Source: Diplodia intermedia (Eukaryota > Ascomycota > Dothideomycetes > Botryosphaeriales > Botryosphaeriaceae). Taken from it: a stretch of DNA of 64,000 nucleotides. The DNA lies in NCBI GenBank assembly GCA_021495925.1, contig JAKEKT010000095.1, positions 80,320 to 144,319 on the forward strand. The letters run 5' to 3'. Shown here one piece after another: positions 56,209 through 64,000 of this stretch (the stretch's first letter is position 1; every line of letters begins with the position of its first letter). The translations under genes and the position numbers were made by a program. The notes under the pieces were generated by a model. The model had not been told where the DNA came from and searched no databases. It saw only the letters and a program-made list of their open reading frames with translations.

Positions 56209-57599
56209 TTATTTCTTTCTCCTTCCACCGAACGATTTCATCGCCTTCTTCAGCCTGTTCATCCTCTTCTTGTCTGTTTGCTCAGAATCAGCAGCAGAGC
56301 TGGGTGGTCTAATATCTCCAAGATCGTGCGGTTCGGACGACTGCGTGGTGTAGATGGAGCTGGCCGTCTCCCGGATACGGTTAAGCAAGCGCTTCTGCAG
56401 CTGTTCCCAAATCGGCCGGCCGCCTTGAGAGTCTGGATTGAGCCACGGGCAATGGACACGATGGGTCTCGACAAGATCGAGCTTGAGGTCTTCACCCAAA
56501 TACATCCAAAGCCCAACACGCTGGTGACACTCATGACAGAAGACTATTGAGTACTTTCCACGGTCTTCACCGTACCAACCATAGAGAGCAAATAGCTGGG
56601 TGCGTTTTTCGATATCCTTCTGGTCGGTGCTGTCGGATGGTGCTGCAGCCTCGAAGTTCTCGGATGAGAGAGGCTGAGTGAGCTCTTCCGGCAACGCCTT
56701 CTCGAGCCTCTCAGGGTTCGTGCCAGGGTACTTGAGATTCTCAAGGGGTGGCAATTTGTATCGAATATTCAGCAGAGATTTGTGACGCTCGATCAGCCCG
56801 GGCTTGACGTGGTCCTCGTAGCTGGCCATGGGCACATGGTAGATGTCCTCTGTTGGAGTTTGGCAATTAGTATGGCTTCTATCATTTTAGTGGGCAACAT
56901 ACCTTTGCATCCGGCCTTCCGCCACAAACAGCCTTCATCGTGGCCCTCGACCATGAGCTTGGCGTACCGGTCAACGAGAGCTTCATCCAAGTCTCCGGCC
57001 AGCAGCTCTTCCAGCCTGTCCTCCAAGCCGCCCCCTTCCGTGTCTTTCTTCTCACTGTCCTTCTCCTTAGGCTCCAACTTGATGACAAGCCTCTTTTCGC
57101 AGCCTCCCTTGCACGCAACGGTATTGGGGTTCTCGCAGACCCAACCCCTCTTAGCCCACTCGACCTCGTTCAGTTTGTCCGGCTTCGGTCCCCAGCGCAT
57201 CACATCGGAAAAACTCTTCATGCGCTCCACGAAGTGCTCGTGACTCCATGGTGTGTAGTTGGGGGCCTTCTTGGGCTCGGTGCTCTCCCTCTCTTTGTCC
57301 TTCTTGATCATACGTATGCTCCTCGCGCGTTGGGCCAAAGACAGGCTGCTCGCCGACGGGTTGAATTGAGAGGATGCGCTGGCAGCGGTTTCGGGCCGGT
57401 CGCCTTCGACGGAGGTGAGCGAGTCGCCGCTCAGGGACTTGCGGTTGCGCTTCGAGGGAGGCTCGTTCTGGACTGCGGCGACGGACATGGCTGAAGCATT
57501 CTTCTTCGAAAGGGAGGCCAGGCTGGTAGTGGAGGAGCTGGCGCTGATGTTCTCCAAGATTTTGTTGAACTTCCGCTTTGACGTGGTGAGCGCGGTCAT
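56209..57599 (-). CDS. C3HC-type zinc-finger protein, Rsm1/NIPA family
   Basis: Exons 57599-56903 and 56849-56209 give 445 aa; the 53-nt intron has a GTATGT donor and ACAG acceptor. The frame is open a few codons upstream but the first ATG is MTALTTSKRKFNKIL. After a Ser-rich basic head the C3HC domain appears: NYTPWSHEHFVERMKSFSDV, RWGPKPDKLNEVEWAKRGWV, CENPNTVACKGGCEKRLVIK, then VEGHDEGCLWRKAGCK with the His and Cys that complete the site. The second half is the Rsm1-like repeat (RTQLFALYGWYGED, FCHECHQRVGLWMY, VETHRVHCPWLN), followed by a basic tail (KAMKSFGGRRKK) that could be a nuclear signal. In fission yeast Rsm1 takes part in mRNA export; animal NIPA is an F-box-like SCF adaptor. It is likely nuclear. 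Its start faces the met22 gene. Confidence 0.92.
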
Positions 57600-58102
57600 G
57601 GCTGGAGCTGGGGGGATGCTGGTGGAAGCTGATCTACGCAGCACCTATTAGGGTTGCGGGTTGCTAGGCGACCCGTACGCTGGCCGACGCTGGGCGCAGG
57701 CGCCGCTTTGTCGATATCGGCGGGAAAGGACGTGCGCCTTCGAGCGGACTGGCTTGGCGAGAATCACCGGCCGCCAGAGAGAATTCGAGCGTCTTACTGT
57801 CGCAAAGATCACAGCAACTGACGGTGCCTGGCAAGCTTGTTGATGGCGTCGATCGGCGAATCGGCGGTTTCAAGGCGGGCGGCCACGGTCGGGGCGGCGT
57901 GCCTGCCCGCGTCAGCTCCAGCATCTGCCCCACTAAGAAACCGGCCAAGTAAATGAGGGGACTGCACCACCCGTACCTTTTCCTCTTCTCTGCTTTCATC
58001 CTGGCGCTGAGTACTCTTGCCGTCTTCTCTTCACGCCTCACTCTTTTCTCCCGCCATCTGACCACCCAAATCCTCAAACCAGCACCATTCACCAACGCCA
58101 CC
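57600..58102. other. Divergent promoter, including an in-frame upstream extension of met22
   Basis: This lies between the C3HC gene's ATG and the preferred met22 ATG. From 57953 the met22 frame is open and starts with its own ATG, adding 50 residues with a hydrophobic segment (PYLFLFSAFILALSTLAVF). The context of that first ATG (GTAAATGAG) is weaker than that of the second (CACCATGTC). Confidence 0.5.
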
Positions 58103-59167
58103 ATGTCTTACGCCAAAGAGCTCCAGGTCGCTGAGCTCGCCGTTCAGCGCGCTGTCCTCCTCACCAAGCGCGTCTTCCAGGAGAAGGCCAAGGGCACCGT
58201 CTCCAAGGACGACAAGTCCCCCGTCACCATCGGCGACTTCGGTGCCCAGGCGCTCATCATCTCCGCCATCCACGCGAACTTCCCGGACGACGAGATTGTC
58301 GGCGAGGAGGAGGCCACCGAACTCAGGGAGAACAACGAGCTTCGCTCGCAGATCTGGGAATTGGTTCAGAAGTCGAAGCTCGGTGACGACGCTTCCGAGA
58401 AGCTGCTGGGCGGTCCTCTGACCAGCGACACTGCCATGTGCGATTCCATTGACCTCGGTCGGAGCGCCGGTGGTGCCAAGGGCAGGATCTGGGCATTGGA
58501 CCCCATTGACGGCACCAAGGGCTTCCTGAGAGGCGGCCAGTACGCTGTCTGCCTTGCCCTGATGGTCGACGGCCAGGTCAAGGTTGGTGTCCTTGGCTGC
58601 CCGAACCTGCCCGTTGATGACGCGGCCCCCCTTGATGCTGGCATCGGCGAGGACCAGAAGGGCGAGGGTCGTGGCGTCCTCTTCAGCGCCATTGAGGGCC
58701 AGGGCGCAGTCTCCCGCCCTCTGAGCGAGGGTTCTCTCCAGCCCAGCCGTCCCATCTCCATGAAGCCGATCACGGACATCACTCAGGCCACTTTCTGCGA
58801 AAGTGTCGAAGCAGGCCACTCCTCGCACGGCGACCAGGCCCAGATTGCTCAGAAGCTGGGCATCACCAAGGACAGTGTTCGCATGGACTCTCAGGCGAAG
58901 TACGCTTCTATTGCCCGCGGTGCTGGTGACATCTACCTCCGTCTGCCGGTGAAGAAGGGTTACGAGGAGAAGATCTGGGATCACGCGGCGGGTGATCTCA
59001 TCGTTCGCGAGGCCGGCGGTTCGGTCACTGACGCCAATGGCAAGAGACTCGACTTCAGCATTGGCAGGACTCTTAGGGACAACTCTGGTGTCGTCGCCGC
59101 ACCGAAGGCCGTTCACGAGAAGGTTCTGAACGTTGTGAAGGAGGTCCTTGCGGCGAAGGCTGCTTAA
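58103..59167 (+). CDS. met22: 3'(2'),5'-bisphosphate nucleotidase (Met22/Hal2)
   Basis: One exon of 354 aa, the normal family length, starting MSYAKELQVAELAVQRA in a strong CACCATG context. The enzyme removes the 3'-phosphate from PAP and PAPS, which keeps sulfate assimilation and RNA turnover running. It is Mg2+-dependent and inhibited by Na+ and Li+. The inositol-monophosphatase fold is shown by VTIGDFGAQ, EIVGEEEA, the metal-binding motif WALDPIDGTKGFLRGGQ (residues 130-146) and IWDHAAGDLIVREAGG near the end. All expected acidic ligands are present. An in-frame upstream ATG at 57953 would add a membrane or targeting segment, discussed as a finding. It is convergent with mrpl6, with only 141 bp between the stops. 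Confidence 0.95.
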   Translation: MSYAKELQVAELAVQRAVLLTKRVFQEKAKGTVSKDDKSPVTIGDFGAQALIISAIHANFPDDEIVGEEEATELRENNELRSQIWELVQKSKLGDDASEKLLGGPLTSDTAMCDSIDLGRSAGGAKGRIWALDPIDGTKGFLRGGQYAVCLALMVDGQVKVGVLGCPNLPVDDAAPLDAGIGEDQKGEGRGVLFSAIEGQGAVSRPLSEGSLQPSRPISMKPITDITQATFCESVEAGHSSHGDQAQIAQKLGITKDSVRMDSQAKYASIARGAGDIYLRLPVKKGYEEKIWDHAAGDLIVREAGGSVTDANGKRLDFSIGRTLRDNSGVVAAPKAVHEKVLNVVKEVLAAKAA

Positions 59168-59308
59168 GCAAGTTTAAGTCTTGTGTATGTGCTAGGATAG
59201 AGCCCGGCTTTTTTGGCCAAACTAAAAGGTGCCAAATATACCCTGTGTAAAAATAAAAGTACAATTGCTGTACAGCTCCCAACAAATCCGTGCCACCCAC
59301 TCCATCGT

Positions 59309-60136
59309 CTATTTGATTTTCTTCGACTTGAGTTTGATGTCTTCATCGTTGACGAAAATGCCCTTGCCTTTGTACGGCTCAGGAACCCTCCATGCCCTGA
59401 TCTTAGCCGCAAATGACATAACAGCCTCTCTGTCTACGCCCTCCAATAATAAGCGGGTCGGCTGCGGTGTGCTTGCCTTCACGCCCTTCGGAATCCCCAA
59501 CTCGACTGGATGTGAGAAGCCAACCTTGAGGTTGACGAATTGTTGGCCCTCGTATTCTGACTCAACAGTGGTTGCAGTCGTCTCGATTGTGGCACGGTAG
59601 CCAACACCAACAAGGCGCAGGATTGCATTGTGGCCTTCGGACACGCCGAGAATGTGATTTTGAAGGTACGCGCGGACCGTGCCTAAGTCAGCGTTGTTAG
59701 TCCTTGTACTCGATCTTCAAGCAATGCCATTGAAGAACGTACCCCACATCTCGCGCTGCTGTTTTTCCTCCTGATCCAGAACCTTCACTATAGGCTGCGC
59801 AGTAGGCGTCTCGCGCACGATTTCCACAAATGGCGGGACGGTGTACGACATCTCCCCCAGCGGACCCTTCACACGAACAGTAGCACCCTGCACATTTCGG
59901 CTTGATATCTTGCCGCTCCTTGTCTTGGGTGGCTGAATGATTTCGAATTGGACTTCCGGAGGTACCGACAATGGTGCGCGACCGATTTTCGACTGGCGTA
60001 CGTTCGAGGTGCTGAAAGCGCGGCAAGCGTGGGACGGCGAGGGTGCGGCGGCGTGAACGAGTGACAGTTTTGAGGGGGAGGGCCTGAGGGTTGCGCTTGC
60101 GCCCTGCAGGCAGCGCCGTCTTGCGGTGGAGAACAT
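59309..60136 (-). CDS. mrpl6: Mitochondrial ribosomal protein L6 (uL6m)
   Basis: Exons 60136-59743 and 59682-59309 give 255 aa. The 60-nt intron (GTACGT to TTAG) joins MWG to TVRAYLQNHI in frame. The first about 45 residues are basic and hydroxylated (MFSTARRRCLQG, HACRAFSTSNVRQ), a mitochondrial presequence. The rest is the two-lobed L6 fold: IGRAPLSVPPEV, VKGPLGEMSYTVPPFV, NHILGVSEGHNAILRLVGVG, YRATI, VNLKVGFSHPVELGIPKGV, and the C-terminal signature IRAWRVPEPYKGKGIFVNDE matching PEPYKGKGI of L6 proteins. It acts in the large subunit of the mitochondrial ribosome. It is divergent from kar5. Confidence 0.95.
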
Positions 60137-60649
60137 GTCGGGTGTCTGCCGCGTAGTCGTACGCCGCTGCGATGCTTTGGTTCTTGCCTGCCACTCATCG
60201 GAGGATCGGCCGACACTTTGCCGACATCACGTGCACCGCGCCACAATCGCGTTCATCCCATGACGCGTCAAGTCTGCACCTTCCTTCTCCGTACGCGACT
60301 TCTGTCCATCTGACCTCAAAACTCCAGCAGCTGCACGCGCCCGAGATCGTGAAGGTGACCGCCTCTCACATCAGGCCAATTGACGTATGGAAGACCATTG
60401 ACCGCACTTCAACGCGCTTGAGCTCCATCGACAGCTACAACACGCCGCCGCTACTCTCGACGCGGTGTTCTTTTGGCATTGACCGCCTCGCACGCTTCGA
60501 CGCCGGATCCAACATCTTGCGAATTGAAGGCTGCGGTCCTACTCATCCACTTACTCCAGTTGAATCTGCATTCTGACGCCTCACCTCACATCTACTCGCA
60601 GCACCTCACTGCAGTCGTTCTCAGACATCACCGCCTACTGGAACGTAAC
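60137..60649. other. Divergent promoter of mrpl6 and kar5
   Basis: This 513-bp stretch has no consensus TATA box. The frame that leads into kar5 is open back to 60473 but without coding features or a better ATG, so the first 177 nt of it are read as 5' UTR. Confidence 0.5.
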
Positions 60650-62611
60650 ATGCTCCGCAATCTCTTCGTCAACATTTTAACCTATGCACTGCTGGTCTCC
60701 GGCATCTTCCCGTACCCCGTTCGCGGAGGTGCATCGTCCCAGGTTGAAGTAGCGTCTCTTCATGAGCCCTTGGACACCCGCCCTCACAATGATTTGAGCT
60801 CCATGCTCCGCCGTGCTCCGTTTCATGAGGCTCGTGTCTTTGAAATGGCCAGGCGACATATTCGAGAGATGGAATCTTCACCTGCTTGCCATCAACTAGC
60901 TACTTCAACTCTGCTCGACTCGTGCCAAATGTTCAACTCCGTTCCAGACCAGGACACTACCCGGCCACTGGAAAACCCCCTCGACCAGGTGAGGCAGGAG
61001 TATGCTGCCAGACTGGCCGTTTGTGAGCTCCAGGGTATCAAGTCTGGCATTCCAAGGGAATGCACACCATTCGCTCCATCCCGTAAGGCCTGTACCAGGA
61101 TCAACACCAAAGGTTTCTTCCGGAAGAACATTCCTAGCCAGGACGAACCTAAGCGTGCCTGTTACCCGGAGTTCACGCCCCGTCAACTGAGAGAATGCGT
61201 TGATACACTTTTTAACCAAGCACAACGTTGGACGAGCTTCAGCAATGCCCAAACTAATGCCATTGTCATCTGCCAAGCAAGCCGTGGAGCCGTGGAGAAT
61301 GGTAAGTATTGCATACGGTCGAGTTTTCATTCTATTTTTGGTTTGCCTTTTGTTGTGTGATTCCCATCTGTACCTAATTTGAAAATAGAGGAGCACCTCC
61401 AGAAACTACAGCAGGCTTTTCATTCCCAGGCCAAGGTCTCCGAAGTGCTCTCGCGCGCCGTACAGGAAACAGAAGACCGTCTTGCACAGCATCAGAGGTT
61501 TACCGAAATAGCCCAGCAATTCCAACGCGACATATTTGCACGCAACGAAGCTGCATTGGCTCAAGCAGACAGCTTTATTGCCCGGTTGGTGGGCAAGGTT
61601 GACTCTGCTACTGGAACACTGCTTGCTGTTTTCAGTCGTTCACTGAAGACCGCGACCGAGGAAACTCAAGATCTGAGTGGCGTAAGTCCTTCACTCTACC
61701 CACATATGAATGCTACTAACTTGAAACAGAACATCAAAGTCGCCAATGGTGAGCTCGAACGAGCTCTGGCGACACTTGAGAAGCTCCATCAGGATGCTGT
61801 TCTTCGCGATAAAGAACGAAGCGCAACGCAAGACCTTGCGTTGAAGGATAACCAAGTTCTTGCCTCGGACGTCCAGGCTTCACTTGAGAACGTCAGAGAT
61901 GTCACAGTCCAGGCTCTTGCGCAGCGTCTCCAAGGCGTTGAGGCAGCAGTGGTACGTTTAGTACAGAAGATGGGGCAAAGAAGTGACACTAACGTGCTTA
62001 GGTTCATTATTTGAACACACAACAGCAGGCTTTAGAAGACCAGCAGACGTTCCAACAGGTATGTTGTTCGGCCCGTGTTACACGTTGGGCCTATTACTGA
62101 CAATCTGCGAAAGACCCAAAGCCGCATTATGAAGAACCAACTGACCATTGAGACAAACCTTGCAAGTCAGCATGACCTTATCGAAGAGCAGTCCCATAAG
62201 CTCGCCGAAATGACGTTTGGTGGTCTCGGGAACACCATTGCAACCTACGTGGGTCTCGCATTCTTCGTCATTCTTGTCAGTCGCGCCAGCTTGATCCTCG
62301 CGGCGGCTGCAGCATCGGGCATCGGCGTTGTTGGTATGATAGGCTTTGCGCCTATTACAAGCCTCTTCAGCTTCCTAAGCTCAACCCATTTGGTCATCAC
62401 ACCGTGGGCCCTACGTCTGGTTACGTACGCTACAGGCATTGCTACTGCCGTTGCTCTCATATACATCATCATCATCGGCGGGTCCCTTCTCCGCAGCTTC
62501 ATGATCTCCCGCATCGGCTCAAGCACCATGCTCGAGATCGAGGTAAAGAGGGAGCCAACACCTTACGCCGATGATGCGCCTTACGGAAATACGATGCGTT
62601 GCAACGTATAA
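60650..62611 (+). CDS. kar5: Nuclear membrane fusion protein Kar5
   Basis: Five exons: 60650-61301, 61389-61681, 61730-61951, 62002-62058 and 62114-62611, 573 aa. The introns are 48-87 nt and two of them have clear CTAAC branch sites. The signal peptide (LFVNILTYALLVSGIFPYPV) is followed by a lumenal Cys-rich domain (CHQLATSTLLDSCQMF, AARLAVCELQG, PRECTPF, RKACTRI, KRACYPEFTPRQLRECVDTL, QRWTSFSNAQ) and a long coiled coil (exons 2-5). At the end are hydrophobic segments (IATYVGLAFFVILVSRASLI, GVVGMIGFAPITSLFSFL, ATGIATAVALIYIIIIGGSL) and a short cytosolic tail. This is the plan of Kar5/Tht1 (animal Brambleberry, plant GEX1), needed for nuclear envelope fusion during karyogamy and located in the ER/nuclear envelope. 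A link to mating is from family knowledge; no mating locus is in the window. Confidence 0.9.
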
Positions 62612-63144
62612 CGAGACGATTTACGACCTCGCCACTCACTATTTATTGACACACTTGCTTCATTTCGACAGTCTGAGCGTCACAACTGGCTCGACATTTG
62701 CGGCGTTACTCGGTTACTAATATCCTTGAGCTTCATCCTTCATGCGTCCGCGCCAATGCGCGGGGCATATCCGGGGCAGGCTAGACAAAAATTTTTACGG
62801 AGTTGGCAACGGGCATGGCGTTCAATCAGGTAGATTTTCATGTACACGTATAGCTTGACGAACTGCAGCCCTCTCAGAACAGGAGTTTATGATGGTCAAG
62901 ATTCGCACTTTTCAAAGCACAGAAGATTTATCAGAAGGGGATATTGCTAGTCAAAAAGTCAATCTTTTCAAGTCAAGAGGCGTCTTATTTCATTGACTCT
63001 AACAAGCACGCAAGCAAGAAGCCTCAACTAGTGTAGGGCGGGAACAATAGACCCAGCATCCATCAGCACCCCAAGACCATCGCCCAGAACCTTGAACATG
63101 TACCCCTTGAATGAGAAACCAGCACGCCTGAACTCTTGCTGTGA
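62612..63144. other. Intergenic between convergent genes
   Basis: This 533-bp stretch holds the 3' flanks of kar5 and the membrane-protein gene. It is relatively A+T-rich. No gene is seen. Confidence 0.55.
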
Positions 63145-64000
63145 TTAGGCGTTGACGATGGCGTAGTCGGTTTCCATTATCGAAAAGGATACAGCAAGAC
63201 ATGGCCCGGCAAACAGGCAGACTAACTGCGACCAGTCCTGGAGACCGTGGCTTTCGAGCATGTAGTGAATGTACTTCGATAGGGCTGTGTGAGCCCATCC
63301 GACGAGGATGGCATGGGCGACTTGACCACCTCGAAGTCCGGACAGGGGTCGTCCTCGAATTGTAACGAAGGCGAACGAGATGAAAATTACGACGGTGGTG
63401 AAGAGAGCAACCGTCCACGCCGCGATTGTGATTCTCTGAAGGATCGTTCGACGCGAACGAGCGAGCGCTGTATCAAGTTGGTACTTGGAAATGAATGAAG
63501 TTGGAGAAGAGTAACGCACGTCTTTGGTTCTCAGGGTCGCGCTTGGGCCCATCTCGATTCCTTCCATGTCCGTCCAGGATGCTGAGCGGGGTACCGTTTC
63601 GTCTTGATGGAGGGGCCGTAACGAAGGAGTCTGACGGCGGGAGCGGCGTTGCAAGTGCGTACGGTGGCGGAGGCGGTGTTGCAAGTGCGTATGATGGCGG
63701 GGGCGGTGTTGCAAGTGCGTATGATGGCGGGGGCGGTGTTGTATGGCCTAGCTCAGGTGAGCCTGGACGGCGAACTTGAGTGGAGGCCTTCATCGTTGAT
63801 GGGCAGCTGCGAGTTGAAGAGTCTGGTGGGCAGTTGCGAGTCGAGTCAAGTAGGCGGCGCTCTCGCTTGGTGACGGAGGTACCTTGGGACGGGGGAGTGG
63901 TCGGACGGCGGTGGCGTGTAGTCCGGGTCGATGGCTGCGTCGGTGTGCGGGTCCGCGGGTGTGGAATCGCTGGCGGATAAGGCGATTGCGGCTTGCTCGG
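63145..64000 (-). CDS. Small multi-pass membrane protein with Pro-rich repeats, probably 5'-truncated by the window edge
   Basis: Two exons are solid: 63793 (or 63806) to 63520 and 63467-63145; a GTGCGT donor joins to an ATACAG acceptor, giving PLARSRRTILQRITI in frame. Starting at the ATG at 63793 the product is 198 aa. A coding-looking stretch on the same strand runs from the window edge to 63883 (ASDSTPADPHTDAAIDPDYT and PPPSDHSPVP) and can be spliced in frame to 63806 (donor GTACCT, acceptor CGCAG), so the gene probably starts outside the window. The N-terminal part has Pro-rich repeats (PPPPSYALAT, three copies); the C-terminal part has three hydrophobic segments (AAWTVALFTTVVIFISFAF, AHAILVGWAHTAL, LVCLFAGPCLAVSFSI). 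It is a membrane protein with a cytosolic proline-rich arm. Family not recognised. Confidence 0.6.
63641..63740 (-). repeat. 30-bp tandem repeats encoding PPPPSYALAT
   Basis: Units begin at 63641, 63671 and 63701 with a partial fourth. The last two full copies are nearly identical. On the minus strand each encodes ten residues of the Pro-rich arm of the membrane protein. Confidence 0.88.

Noticed and set aside
55848..56228. 126-codon minus-strand frame after the C3HC gene
   Set aside because: Overlaps the stop region of the upstream gene in another frame; no motif and no splice connection.
58031..59116. 361-codon minus-strand frame over met22
   Set aside because: Antisense to the nucleotidase, whose motifs are unambiguous; Val/Asp-rich shadow composition.

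Overview
The window is nuclear DNA of a filamentous ascomycete (Pezizomycotina, possibly Dothideomycetes; the class cannot be fixed from sequence alone). The genes are mostly interrupted by short introns of about 47-135 nt with GTAAGT/GTGAGT/GTACGT donors, CTAAC or CTGAC branch sites and CAG/TAG acceptors. Coding sequence is G+C-rich. Several products are typical of this group: a Zn2Cys6 regulator, a HET-domain protein, a But2-domain secreted protein and a very long Ser/Thr mucin. I find no bacterial, plasmid, viral or CRISPR sequence, no convincing tRNA or rRNA gene and no recognisable transposon.

Layout. 0-16 kb: a secreted But2-like protein (-); a nuclear-looking SQ/TQ-cluster protein (-) whose upstream region, shared with a CocE-type hydrolase (+), carries three MluI cell-cycle boxes; an aldehyde-dehydrogenase-fold protein with no catalytic residues and a C-terminal membrane anchor (-); a small orphan protein (+); a LigB/DODA dioxygenase (+); and an RNA-ligase-domain protein (+). 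17-33 kb: a Zn2Cys6 regulator (-), Rsc9 of the RSC remodeller (-), a Rec114-like meiotic candidate (+), a small membrane protein with a possible hidden C-terminal extension (-), an ataxin-10/Ctr86 homologue with an HMG-box-like segment (-), and the lipid-anchored LAMTOR1/Ego1 subunit of the TORC1 scaffold (-).

34-41 kb: one 2,170-residue secreted mucin with a PAN/apple-like domain, two sets of tandem repeats, a recurring Arg-centred motif, dibasic sites, a polyQ linker and a C-terminal jelly-roll-like domain. 41-53 kb: nearly gene-free, with only a 114-aa Cys-rich protein. 53-64 kb: a HET protein (-), a C3HC zinc-finger protein of the Rsm1/NIPA type (-), Met22/Hal2 nucleotidase (+), mitochondrial ribosomal protein L6 (-), the karyogamy protein Kar5 (+) and a small membrane protein that probably runs off the right edge (-).

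The genes do not form a metabolic cluster. Most are housekeeping (chromatin, TOR signalling, mitochondrial translation, sulfur metabolism, mating). The accessory material is the mucin, the HET gene and the long gene-free interval. Exon joints were worked out by hand from splice signals and reading-frame continuity; each reported CDS sums to a multiple of three.
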